A stretch of 64,000 nt of DNA from assembly GCF_004349355.1 (NCBI RefSeq), contig NZ_SMFK01000015.1, forward strand, positions 27,711-91,710, read 5' to 3'. Position 1 is the first letter of the stretch. Each line of letters opens with the position of its first letter. This DNA comes from Flavobacterium cellulosilyticum (GTDB lineage Bacteria; Bacteroidota; Bacteroidia; Flavobacteriales; Flavobacteriaceae). The notes under the pieces were generated by a model. It searched no databases and was not told the DNA's origin. It saw only the letters and a list, made by a program, of their open reading frames with translations. The position numbers and the translations under genes are program-made. Shown piece after piece: positions 15,844 to 24,742 of the stretch.

Positions 15844-16440
15844 TTAGTAAGGTAGTTTGTTGGCAAAGCCTACAATTTCTTCTTTAATGTTTTGCAAGTA
15901 GTCTATATCGTCAAAACCATTTACCATATTGTCTTTTTTGTATCCAGAGATGTCGAAAGATTCTTTTTCTCCAGTTGCCATTAATGTAATTGTTTGAGCT
16001 GGAAGATTGATTTCCAATTCTGTTTTAGGATCAGCTTCAATTGCTTTGAATATTGTTTCAGCAAATTCAGGACTTACTTGAACAGGTAAAACGCCAATGT
16101 TCAAACAATTTCCTTTGAAAATATCTGCAAAGAAACTAGAAACTACAGCTCTGAATCCGTAATCATAAACTGCCCAAGCTGCGTGTTCTCTTGAAGAACC
16201 GGAGCCAAAGTTTTTTCCGCCAACAAGAATTTTTCCCGAGTAAGTGGAATCGTTTAAAACGAAATCTGCTTTTGGAGAATCATCTCCGTTGTATCTCCAG
16301 TCTCTGAAAAGATTGTCGCCAAATGCTTCACGTTTGGTAGCTTTCAAGAAACGAGCTGGGATGATTTGATCGGTATCTACATTTTCAATTGGTAGTGGCA
16401 CTGCACTACTGCGAAGGACATTAAATTTATCGTATGCCAT
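15844..16440 (-). CDS. leuD: 3-isopropylmalate dehydratase small subunit
   Basis: The 198-residue LeuD has PLPIENVDTDQIIPARFLK, the swivel-domain signature GKNFGSGSSREHAAWAV (about residues 75-91), and SSFFADIFKGNCLNIGVLP. With LeuC it isomerises 2- and 3-isopropylmalate, and citramalate in the alternative isoleucine route. It follows leuC across a 164-base spacer that holds two opposed heptamer repeat arrays, an unusual gap for these two subunit genes. Confidence 0.97.
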   Translation of the reverse strand: MAYDKFNVLRSSAVPLPIENVDTDQIIPARFLKATKREAFGDNLFRDWRYNGDDSPKADFVLNDSTYSGKILVGGKNFGSGSSREHAAWAVYDYGFRAVVSSFFADIFKGNCLNIGVLPVQVSPEFAETIFKAIEADPKTELEINLPAQTITLMATGEKESFDISGYKKDNMVNGFDDIDYLQNIKEEIVGFANKLPY

Positions 16441-16444
16441 TTTA

Positions 16445-16611
16445 ATTTTAGATTTTAGATTTTAGATTTTAGATTTCTCAGTAAAAGGAAATGCTAAAGG
16501 CTAAAATGTTTTATATTATTAATGTAAAAGAATTTTAATTTGAATTTTTTAGATTTTAAAGTTTTTACGCTATAGGCAGAAATCTAAAATCTAAAATCTT
16601 CAATCTAAAAT
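16445..16611. repeat. Opposed heptamer arrays between leuC and leuD
   Basis: The array at 16445-16476 is (TTTTAGA)n and that at 16580-16611 is its complement (AAATCTA)n, with one irregular unit. They are about 103 bases apart and can pair into a long stem in the leuC-leuD transcript. The right array overlaps the leuC stop codon region. A similar direct array sits just before dnaE. Confidence 0.8.
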
Positions 16612-17999
16612 AATTCCCTTGGATCTGTCAATTTTCCAGTAACTGCTGCTGCAGCTGCCATAATAGGAGAAGCTAACAACGTTCTTGAACCTGGACCTTG
16701 ACGTCCTTCGAAGTTTCTGTTTGAAGTACTCACTGCATATTTTCCAGCTGGTACTTTATCATCATTCATTGCTAAACAAGCAGAACATCCTGGTTGACGC
16801 AATACGAAACCAGCTTCAGTAAGAATGTCTAACAAACCTTCTTCTTTGATTTGTTCTTCAACAACGTGAGAACCTGGAACTAACCAAGCCGTAACATTAT
16901 CTGCTTTTTTGCGACCTTTTACAATTTCTGTAAAAGCTCTAAAATCTTCAATTCGACCATTGGTACAACTTCCCAAGAAAACAAAATCAATTGGTTTACC
17001 AATCATCACATCGTCTTCCTCGAAGCCCATATAGGCTAAAGATTTTCTATAAGTTTCCTTGCCACCTTTAACTTGGTTGGCACTTGGAATATGTTTAGAG
17101 ATACCGATTCCCATACCAGGATTTGTACCATATGTAATCATTGGCTCGATATCTGCTGCGTCGATGTTTATTTCTGCATCAAAAACAGCATCAGCATCTG
17201 TTTTTAAGGTTTTCCAATATTCAACTGATTTTGTCCAAGCTTCTCCTTTTGGAGCGTATAATCTACCTTCAAGGAAATCGAATGTTTTTTGATCTGGAGC
17301 AATCATACCACCACGTGCACCCATTTCGATACTTAGATTACAAACTGTCATACGACCTTCCATTGACATTTCTTCGAAAACGTTTCCTGCATATTCTGCA
17401 AAATATCCTGTTCCTCCAGATGTAGTCAATTGGGCAATAATATAAAGTGCAACATCTTTTGGACCCACACCTTTGCTTAATTTACCATTTACGTTGATAC
17501 GCATTTTCTTTGGTTTCGGTTGCATAATACATTGAGTAGAAAGCACCATTTCCACCTCAGAAGTTCCGATTCCAAAAGCGATACAACCAAAAGCTCCGTG
17601 AGTAGATGTATGTGAATCCCCACAAACAATTGTTGCTCCTGGTAATGTTATTCCGTTTTCAGGACCTACTACGTGAACAATTCCATTTTTTTTGTGTCCT
17701 AATCCCCAATGAGAAATGCCGTATTCTGCAGCATTATCTTCTAATGCTTTCAACTGATTGGCTGATAAAAAATCGGCTACTGGCAAATGCTGGTTTATTG
17801 TTGGTGTATTGTGATCCGCTGTTGCGAATGTGCGTTCTGGATATAAAACCGTAATTCCTCTTTCTTTTAAACCTAAAAAAGCAACAGGACTAGTTACTTC
17901 GTGAATGAAATGACGGTCAATAAAAAACACGTCTGGTCCATCTGCTATTTTACGCACCACGTGCGAATCCCATACTTTGTCGAATAATGTAGTACTCAT
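16605..17999 (-). CDS. leuC: 3-isopropylmalate dehydratase large subunit
   Basis: The 464-residue LeuC shows DRHFIHEVTSPVAFLGL, the substrate loop CGDSHTSTHGAFGCIAFGIGTSEVEM and the three [4Fe-4S] cysteines in FLGSCTNGR and PGCSACLAMN. It belongs to the aconitase family and works with LeuD. The start is taken at ATG 17999 (MSTTLFDKVWDSHVV), the normal LeuC N-terminus. An in-frame ATG at 18044 would add 15 lysine-rich residues and start inside an inverted repeat. It is the first gene of the leu cluster. Confidence 0.96.
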   Translation of the reverse strand: MSTTLFDKVWDSHVVRKIADGPDVFFIDRHFIHEVTSPVAFLGLKERGITVLYPERTFATADHNTPTINQHLPVADFLSANQLKALEDNAAEYGISHWGLGHKKNGIVHVVGPENGITLPGATIVCGDSHTSTHGAFGCIAFGIGTSEVEMVLSTQCIMQPKPKKMRINVNGKLSKGVGPKDVALYIIAQLTTSGGTGYFAEYAGNVFEEMSMEGRMTVCNLSIEMGARGGMIAPDQKTFDFLEGRLYAPKGEAWTKSVEYWKTLKTDADAVFDAEINIDAADIEPMITYGTNPGMGIGISKHIPSANQVKGGKETYRKSLAYMGFEEDDVMIGKPIDFVFLGSCTNGRIEDFRAFTEIVKGRKKADNVTAWLVPGSHVVEEQIKEEGLLDILTEAGFVLRQPGCSACLAMNDDKVPAGKYAVSTSNRNFEGRQGPGSRTLLASPIMAAAAAVTGKLTDPRELF

Positions 18000-18654
18000 C
18001 TTTAACTGTTTTTTAGTGTATTTCTTTTTTTTCAACCACGGCAATTGGTTGAAATTGTAACATTGAGTGCGAATTTAAAAAAAAGATATACAACCGTCAA
18101 TTTAATTATTGGTTTATATACGATACCCAAAATGATTTTACAACTCATTACGAACTAAGTTTGTTTGAATTGGATCAAATATTCTATTTTAATTTTGGTA
18201 GTATTTTGATTTTTAACCTAATTTTTAACTTGAATTGAAGTGTTTTTAAAATTTATGATTATTATACTGTTTTGATAAAAATGGCGCGTTTGTTTGAAAA
18301 TAGTTTAATAAAAGTGGGATTATGTCTAAATATTTCTAGTTAATTGTGCTTTTTATTTTTTTATAGTCTATTGTTCTATAGTTGATTTTTAGTCTTAAAG
18401 CATGCTAATAACTACATTTTACTAAAACATATTCGAAGCTTTTTTTACTAGTAATTTTGATAAATTACTACGACGTCCAAAAATTAGAGTTCGTGTATTT
18501 TTAGTTTTTGTGAAAGGGTTTTTTAAAACAAATTATAATTGAATTTTAATGATTCAAAATACCAGTTAAAATTCAACATAAGAATATATAGTACTTTTTT
18601 AATAAATATTTGAGTTGAATTTTGAAGAATGAATGTGTAGTCGTTGCTTACTAT
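18000..18654. other. Gene-free leader and spacer upstream of leuC
   Basis: No coding region is seen. A stem TTCAACCA/TGGTTGAA with a 7-base loop lies at 18031-18053, 32 bases upstream of the leuC ATG, in what would be its 5' leader. It is not followed by a T-run, so it is not a simple terminator. The rest is very AT-rich and its function is not apparent. I found no leader peptide rich in branched-chain amino acids. Confidence 0.4.
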
Positions 18655-18959
18655 TTATTTGTTTTTCTTAGGATTTTGTCGAGTGTCAAAAATTCTATTG
18701 ATATAGATTTTTGTTCTGCCTTCTCGATAAGTAATTTACCAATGATGGTGAATTAGCTTTCTGTATTCGTATTTTAAATCCACAAAATCTTCATCAATAG
18801 AACCAATTTCTTTATAATTATCAGTCTCCAAAATTTCAGTATTTTTTCTTAATTCTATTGCAATTGCAATCGCTTTTTTAAACCCATAAAGCAGTGCGTT
18901 AAATCTTGTTGTTCTTCCTAAATCCTTTATGCCCTTGTAGTCCAAAAAACAGGTTTTAT
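18655..18959 (-). pseudogene. Decayed RelE/ParE-family toxin gene
   Basis: The minus strand reads through a toxin-like sequence with two lesions. KPVFWTTRA is joined by a one-base frameshift near 18928 to IKDLGRTTRFNALLYG, which continues to DLKYEYRKLIHHHW. An in-frame TAA (18736-18738) then interrupts it before ITYREGRTKIYINRIF and DTRQNPKKNK. The last part is the conserved C-terminus of Bacteroidota RelE/ParE-like toxins, where a Lys codon AAA is expected in place of the stop. The start would be ATA at 18959, probably a former ATG. It overlaps the antitoxin relic by one base. Confidence 0.7.
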
Positions 18960-19171
18960 TATTCTTTCCACCTTTCGATAATTTTTTGCACTTCAGTTTG
19001 GTTGTGAATTTTTCCTTTTTTAATGTCATCTTCAGATTCAGCAATCATCTTGTCTTTTGTTATTTGGATACTATACGCTTTCGCCATTGCATAGAATAAC
19101 TTAATGAATTTCTCATCTCCTTGATTAACAAATTCATGTAGTTGCTTTTTTAATTCCGATGTACTCGTAAT
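18959..19171 (-). pseudogene. Antitoxin-like gene lacking a start codon
   Basis: A 70-residue minus-strand frame reads TSTSELKKQLHEFVNQGDEK, then FIKLFYAMAKAYSIQITKDK, and ends VQKIIERWKE. The pattern ELKKQL..(F/Y)(V/I)..GD.K..K..YA(M/V)AK is typical of Bacteroidota antitoxins paired with RelE-type toxins. The position expected for ATG is ATT (19169-19171). An internal ATG (MAKAYS) could start a shorter protein. It precedes the broken toxin gene with a one-base overlap, the normal order for such modules. Confidence 0.6.
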
Positions 19172-19319
19172 GATAACTTTAATAGTGCCTCACCAATGTA
19201 CAAATTCTGTTTCATAAATTATATCGAACGGGTGATAATTATTTAGACATTCAAAATCTCAAGTTTTTAATTATTTTCTATTTTTATTTTCAAGAAAGGT
19301 TTTTTGTTGATAACTATAA

Positions 19320-19350
19320 TTGAATTTCAATCTCATAAAATGTAATTTTG
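19320..19350 (+). promoter_or_regulatory. Promoter of dnaE
   Basis: TTG at 19320-19322, a 20-base spacer, and TAATTTTG at 19343-19350 match the Bacteroidota promoter pattern, 87 bases before the dnaE start. Confidence 0.6.
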
Positions 19351-19400
19351 GAAATGACTAAAACAGATTTAGCTTTTTGGGTTCGTCGTGCTATAAACAC

Positions 19401-19432
19401 AAATCTAAAATCTAAAATCTAAAATCTAAAAT
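19401..19432 (+). repeat. AAATCTA heptamer array abutting the dnaE start
   Basis: Four units of a 7-base repeat (AAATCTA) end five bases before the dnaE ATG. The bases before it (GCTATAAACAC) resemble those before the leuC-leuD array (GCTATAGGCAG), so a larger dispersed repeat is likely. Confidence 0.8.
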
Positions 19433-19436
19433 TTCA

Positions 19437-22400
19437 ATGTACTTAATATTCGATACCGAAACCACAGGATTACCAAAAAAATGGGGCGCACCTATTTCTG
19501 ACACGGATAACTGGCCAAGATGTGTCCAAATTGCTTGGCAGTTGCATGATGACATGGGGAAAGTTGTTGAGCATCAGGATTATTTGGTTAAGCCCGAAGG
19601 ATTCAATATTCCGTATGATGCGGAACGAATTCACGGAATTTCGACTGAATTGGCCGATGCCGAGGGGATATTGCTGGCCGAAGTTTTAGAAAAATTCAAC
19701 ATTGCCTTATCGAAAGCCACCTTTATTGTGGGTCAAAATTTAAGTTTTGATCTCAATATTATGGGTTGTGAATTTTATAGAGCCGGAATCGAAAGTCCAA
19801 TGGGCTCGATGAAAATGCTCGACACTTGTACCGAAGTTACCGCCTCTTTATTGAAATTGCCAGGAGGACGTGGAGGGAAATTCAAGTTGCCTACTTTAAC
19901 TGAATTACATCAATATCTTTTCAACAAACCATTTTCGGAAGCGCACAATGCTACTGCCGATGTGGAGGCAACTACCCGTTGTTTTTTCGAATTGATTCGT
20001 ACAGATGTTTTTACTAAAAAAGAACTTGAAGTCGAACAGGAATACTTTCAAGATTTCAAAAATAAAAATCCAAGAGAAATTCAACTTATTGGATTACAGC
20101 ATATCAATTTAAAAGAAGCTTCCAATAAAATTCGTCAACAATTGGGTGCCAAGCAATCGGCAACTATTTCGAAAAAGGAACTTTCAGAAAACAAACAGAC
20201 TTTAGTTGACGCTAGTTTTGTGCATTTGCACAATCACACACAATTTTCGGTTTTGCAATCTACAATTAGTGTTCCAGCCTTAGTTAAAGCAGCATCACAA
20301 CAAAAAATGCCTGCTGTGGCGATGACTGATCACGCCAATTTGATGGGTGCTTTTCATTTTGTTCGTGATGTTATTTATCATAATAAAGCGGCTGAAGCCA
20401 AAAACAAGGAATTAATCGAAAAAGGGGAGGAGCCAACCGAAGTTTCAATGAAACCTATCGTCGGTTGTGAATTTTTTGTTTGTGAAGACCATAAAAACAA
20501 GTCGGTAAAAGATAATGGTTATCAAGTGGTACTGTTGGCGAAAACCAAAAAAGGCTATCATAATTTGGCCAAGATGTCCTCTATTGGTTATACCGAAGGA
20601 TTTTATTATGTGCCTCGAATAGACCGCAAAGTCATTCAACAATACAAAGAAGATATCATAGTGTTGTCGGGGAATCTTTATGGTGAAATTCCGTCTAAGA
20701 TTTTGAACTTGGGTGAAAACCAAGCCGAAGAAGCATTGTTATGGTGGAAAAATGAATTTGGCAATGATTTTTATATCGAAGTCATGCGTCACAATCAAGA
20801 AGATGAAAATCGTGTCAATGAGGTGTTGATTTCATTGGCTAGAAAGCATGAAGTCAAGCTAATTGCGACAAACAACACCTTTTACATTAAAAAAGAAAAT
20901 GCCAATGCTCACGATATTTTGTTGTGTGTAAAGGAGGGCGAAAAACAAACTACGCCAATCGGTCGTGGCCGGGGCTATCGTTTTGGATTGCCGAATCAGG
21001 AATATTATTTTAAGTCGGGAGATGAAATGAAGCAATTGTTCAACAATTTGCCAGAAGCGATTTCGAACATTTCCGAAATTGTCGATAAAATAGAAATTTA
21101 CAATTTAGCGCGTGAAGTTTTACTTCCTAAATTTGAAATTCCGGAGGAGTTCATAGTTCCAGAAGATGCGGTTGATGGCGGTGTGCGAGGTGAAAACGCT
21201 TATTTGAGACATCTTACTTATGAAGGTGCAAAAAAGCGGTATCCCGAAATTACAGAAGTTGTTAGGGAAAGATTGGATTTCGAATTGTTAACTATTCAAA
21301 ATTCAGGTTATCCTGGTTATTTCTTGATTGTTCAGGATTTCATTGCCGAAGCTCGCAATATGGGAGTTTCTGTTGGACCTGGAAGGGGTTCTGCAGCGGG
21401 TTCTGTGGTGGCTTATTGTTTGAAGATTACCAATATTGATCCCTTAATGTACAACCTGCTTTTTGAGCGTTTCCTAAATCCGGATCGTGTGTCACTACCC
21501 GATATTGATATCGATTTTGATGACGAAGGACGAAGCAGCGTTATGGATTATGTAATTCGAAAATACGGCCAAAAACAAGTGGCTCAGATTATTACTTATG
21601 GTAAAATGGCAACAAAATCGGCCATTCGAGATACGGCTCGTGTATTGGATTTGCCTTTATTCGAAGCAGATAAAATTGCCAAATTGATTCCAGGAATGAT
21701 GCCGTCAAAATGGAATCTAGCACGGTTTTTAAGTGAAAAGGAAGATTTAATTAAGAAAGCCGTTCGCCCAGAAGAATATGATAAAATCAAAGAATTAATT
21801 GGTTTGTCTAATGAAGATGATTTGGGTGGAGAAACCATTCAACAAGCCAAAGTTTTAGAAGGAAATCTTAGAAACACAGGAATACACGCTTGTGGAGTGA
21901 TTATCACGCCGAGTGATATTACGGATTTTGTTCCTGTGACAACCGCTAAGGATTCGGATTTGTATGTTACTCAGTTTGATAACTCGGTGGTGGAAAGTGC
22001 CGGTTTATTGAAGATGGACTTCTTGGGTTTGAAGACCCTTACCTTAATAAAAGACACCGTTAAATTAGTAAAATACCGAAGTAATATTGACTTGAATCCG
22101 GATGAATTTCCAATCGATGATCTAAAGACCTACGAGCTTTTTCAACGCGGAGAAACGGTGGGGATTTTTCAGTATGAAAGTCCCGGAATGCAAAAATACA
22201 TGAAGGAGTTGAAGCCTACGGTTTTTCCTGATTTAATAGCTATGAACGCCTTGTATCGTCCGGGTCCAATTGCTTACATTCCGAGTTTTGTCAAGCGGAA
22301 AAATGGAGAAGAGGAAATTGTGTATGACCTTGACGCCTGCGAAGAATTACTAAAAGATACCTATGGAATTACGGTCTACCAAGAACAGGTAATGCTTTTG

Positions 22401-24005
22401 TCTCAAAAACTAGCGGATTTCTCCAAAGGTGATGCCGACGTTTTGCGTAAGGCGATGGGGAAAAAGCAGAAAGATGTTTTGGATAAAATGAAACCCAAAT
22501 TTATCAGTCAGGCTGCTGCCAAAGGACATGCCGAGGATAAATTAGAAAAAATATGGAAAGACTGGGAAGCCTTTGCGGAATATGCTTTCAACAAATCGCA
22601 CTCGACTTGTTATGCTTGGATTGCCTATCAAACGGCTTTTTTAAAAGCGAATTATCCAGCGGAATATATGGCAGCGGTATTGTCGAATAATATGAGTGAT
22701 ATCAAGCAAGTTTCCTTCTTTATGGAAGAATGCAAACGAATGGGATTACAGGTTTTAGGGCCAGACGTAAACGAATCTTTTTATAAATTTACCGTAAATG
22801 ATGATTATGCGGTTCGTTTTGGAATGGGAGCGGTAAAAGGTGTTGGTTCTGGAGCAGTTGCTACTATTGTTGATAGTAGAAAAGACGGAAAATACAAGTC
22901 GATTTTTGATTTAACCAAGCGTATCGATTTGCGTGCAGCAAACAAAAAAGCATTAGAAAATCTGGCTTTGGCTGGTGGATTCGATTCGTTTGGAGACACA
23001 ACTCGCGCTCAATATTTTCACGAAGAAGGAGATGGTGTTACTTTTTACGAAAAAGCCATTCGTTATGGTGCTAAGTTTCAAGAAAACGAAAATTCATCGC
23101 AGGTTAGTTTATTTGGCGAAAGCAGCGATGTTCAAATTGAAGAACCGGTAGTTCCACCTTGCGAGGATTGGTCAACTATGGAAAAATTAGCCAAAGAAAA
23201 AGAAGTAGTTGGAATTTATATTTCAGGTCATCCGCTGGATGATTTTAAATATGAAATGAAATATTTCTGTAATTCGAAATTGGAATCGCTGAAAGATTTG
23301 AACCAGCATTTGAATAAAAACTTGACTTTTGGAGGAATTGTTAGCAATGTGCAACACCGTGTTGCTAAGAATGGAAAAGGGTGGGCAATCTTTAATTTAG
23401 AAGGCTATGACGAAAGTTATGAGTTCAAAATTTTTGGAGAAGAATACATGAAAAACAGGCATTACCTTATTGCTAATAGTTTTACCTATATAAAAATATT
23501 GGTAAAAGAGGGCTGGACCGATAGGGATACAGGCAAAAAAGGGGATCCAAGATTACAATTCACAGAATTTAAAATGCTGCAAGATGTATTCGAAAACTTT
23601 GCCAAAAAATTAAATATTTTATTGAATGTGAAAGATTTGAATTCGGATTTTATTTCGAATTTAAACGCCGTTTTTCAAGCTAATAAAGGAGATAATTCGG
23701 TTACATTTGATATTTTGGAATTAGAAACTATTAAAAAACAAGTGGAAACCGTTCCAGAAATGGAGAAAGAAGAAGAGAAAACAGAAACAACTTTATTCGA
23801 TGATGAAGTACAAGATGAGTCAGTTATTTTTACTGATGAACTTTCAGAAGATGAAGAACCTTTACTTACAGCGACAGTTACAGAGGTTGAAGAAACCAAG
23901 GTGATTACACATATTTCGATGGTTAGCCGAAAGTTGAAAATTAAGATTTCGCATGAGTTGTTGACGGAATTAGAGAAGATGCAGCTTAATTTTAAGTTGA
24001 ATTAA
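19437..24005 (+). CDS. dnaE: DNA polymerase III alpha subunit with N-terminal proofreading exonuclease
   Basis: The 1522-residue protein starts with a DEDDh exonuclease (residues 1-180: IFDTETTGLPKKW, then HNATADVEATTRC), followed by the PHP domain (from about 262, VHLHNHTQFSVL, AMTDHANLMGAF), the polymerase core with PDIDIDFDDEGR (near 688) and GPGRGSAAGSVVAY, helix-hairpin-helix and OB-fold regions, and a clamp-binding motif QVSLF (1222-1226). It is longer than the usual 1150-residue DnaE because the 3'-5' exonuclease is fused in front. It is the replicative polymerase of the cell. Its promoter is at 19320-19350. Confidence 0.96.
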   Translation: MYLIFDTETTGLPKKWGAPISDTDNWPRCVQIAWQLHDDMGKVVEHQDYLVKPEGFNIPYDAERIHGISTELADAEGILLAEVLEKFNIALSKATFIVGQNLSFDLNIMGCEFYRAGIESPMGSMKMLDTCTEVTASLLKLPGGRGGKFKLPTLTELHQYLFNKPFSEAHNATADVEATTRCFFELIRTDVFTKKELEVEQEYFQDFKNKNPREIQLIGLQHINLKEASNKIRQQLGAKQSATISKKELSENKQTLVDASFVHLHNHTQFSVLQSTISVPALVKAASQQKMPAVAMTDHANLMGAFHFVRDVIYHNKAAEAKNKELIEKGEEPTEVSMKPIVGCEFFVCEDHKNKSVKDNGYQVVLLAKTKKGYHNLAKMSSIGYTEGFYYVPRIDRKVIQQYKEDIIVLSGNLYGEIPSKILNLGENQAEEALLWWKNEFGNDFYIEVMRHNQEDENRVNEVLISLARKHEVKLIATNNTFYIKKENANAHDILLCVKEGEKQTTPIGRGRGYRFGLPNQEYYFKSGDEMKQLFNNLPEAISNISEIVDKIEIYNLAREVLLPKFEIPEEFIVPEDAVDGGVRGENAYLRHLTYEGAKKRYPEITEVVRERLDFELLTIQNSGYPGYFLIVQDFIAEARNMGVSVGPGRGSAAGSVVAYCLKITNIDPLMYNLLFERFLNPDRVSLPDIDIDFDDEGRSSVMDYVIRKYGQKQVAQIITYGKMATKSAIRDTARVLDLPLFEADKIAKLIPGMMPSKWNLARFLSEKEDLIKKAVRPEEYDKIKELIGLSNEDDLGGETIQQAKVLEGNLRNTGIHACGVIITPSDITDFVPVTTAKDSDLYVTQFDNSVVESAGLLKMDFLGLKTLTLIKDTVKLVKYRSNIDLNPDEFPIDDLKTYELFQRGETVGIFQYESPGMQKYMKELKPTVFPDLIAMNALYRPGPIAYIPSFVKRKNGEEEIVYDLDACEELLKDTYGITVYQEQVMLLSQKLADFSKGDADVLRKAMGKKQKDVLDKMKPKFISQAAAKGHAEDKLEKIWKDWEAFAEYAFNKSHSTCYAWIAYQTAFLKANYPAEYMAAVLSNNMSDIKQVSFFMEECKRMGLQVLGPDVNESFYKFTVNDDYAVRFGMGAVKGVGSGAVATIVDSRKDGKYKSIFDLTKRIDLRAANKKALENLALAGGFDSFGDTTRAQYFHEEGDGVTFYEKAIRYGAKFQENENSSQVSLFGESSDVQIEEPVVPPCEDWSTMEKLAKEKEVVGIYISGHPLDDFKYEMKYFCNSKLESLKDLNQHLNKNLTFGGIVSNVQHRVAKNGKGWAIFNLEGYDESYEFKIFGEEYMKNRHYLIANSFTYIKILVKEGWTDRDTGKKGDPRLQFTEFKMLQDVFENFAKKLNILLNVKDLNSDFISNLNAVFQANKGDNSVTFDILELETIKKQVETVPEMEKEEEKTETTLFDDEVQDESVIFTDELSEDEEPLLTATVTEVEETKVITHISMVSRKLKIKISHELLTELEKMQLNFKLN

Positions 24006-24051
24006 TCAATTATAACAATTTATAAATAGTTAAATGTAATACAAGTTACAC

Positions 24052-24080
24052 TTGGTAACTCAAATCTTTCTTTATCTTTG
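24052..24080 (+). promoter_or_regulatory. Promoter of trxA
   Basis: TTG (24052-24054), an 18-base spacer and TATCTTTG (24073-24080) form a near-consensus Bacteroidota promoter. Confidence 0.75.
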
Positions 24081-24135
24081 TATTCAGTTTGAAATGGAAG
24101 ACTTTCATGCTTTTTAAACCTTAAACAATAATAAT

Positions 24136-24453
24136 ATGGCATTAGTAATAACAGATGCTACTTTTGATGAAGTAGTTTTGAAATCCGACAAACCGGTAAT
24201 GGTAGATTTTTGGGCAGCTTGGTGTGGACCATGTAGAATGGTAGGACCGATCATAGACCAACTTGGAGATGAATACGAAGGTAAAGTAGTCGTTGGTAAA
24301 GTAGATGTAGATGCAAATCAAGAATTTGCTGCAAAATACGGAGTGAGAAATATTCCAACAGTTTTGGTTTTTCACAACGGAGAAGTAGTAGGAAAGCAAG
24401 TAGGAGTAGCTCCTAAGCAAACTTACGCTGATAGTTTAGACGCATTGTTGTAA
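24136..24453 (+). CDS. trxA: Thioredoxin
   Basis: The 105-residue thioredoxin has the redox site WCGPC (residues 29-33) in VDFWAAWCGPCRMVGP and the cis-proline segment RNIPTVLVF. It reduces protein disulphides in the cytosol. There is no signal peptide. It is a single gene with its own strong promoter and terminator. Confidence 0.97.
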   Translation: MALVITDATFDEVVLKSDKPVMVDFWAAWCGPCRMVGPIIDQLGDEYEGKVVVGKVDVDANQEFAAKYGVRNIPTVLVFHNGEVVGKQVGVAPKQTYADSLDALL

Positions 24454-24477
24454 TCTATAGATTATGATTTATATATA

Positions 24478-24508
24478 AAGGTTTGGCGAAAGTCAAGCCT
24501 TTTTTTTA
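24478..24508 (+). terminator. Terminator of trxA
   Basis: The stem AAGGTTTG/CAAGCCTT (one G-U pair) is followed by eight T residues, 25 bases after the trxA stop. Confidence 0.8.
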
Positions 24509-24518
24509 TTTAAAAAAT

Positions 24519-24702
24519 ACCGCAGATTCACAGATTTTAAAAATTGGAAAGGATTTATATTTTGGCTATTTAGTTATTAAATTTTATTTTTTAAAAGTTG
24601 AAATTGTTAATGCTAATTATAATTTCTACTGATGTCTGCGATTTCAAATTATATTTTTTTTTACAAATTAAATAATGAATTTAAAATCTGCGAATCTGCG
24701 GT
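24519..24702. repeat. 184-bp element with 21-bp near-perfect inverted ends
   Basis: Bases 24519-24539 (ACCGCAGATTCACAG and on) and 24682-24702 (ending GAATCTGCGGT) are reverse complements at 20 of 21 positions. The interior is AT-rich and non-coding. This GCAGATT-type palindromic repeat resembles dispersed intergenic sequences common in flavobacterial genomes and fills most of the trxA-DUF58 gap. Confidence 0.65.
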
Positions 24703-24742
24703 TTAATTTTTATATCATTCAATCTTTTAATACATTTGAGAG

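Noticed and set aside
16445..16611. Heptamer arrays as a CRISPR array
   Set aside because: Units are 7 bases long with no spacers, and no cas genes are present.
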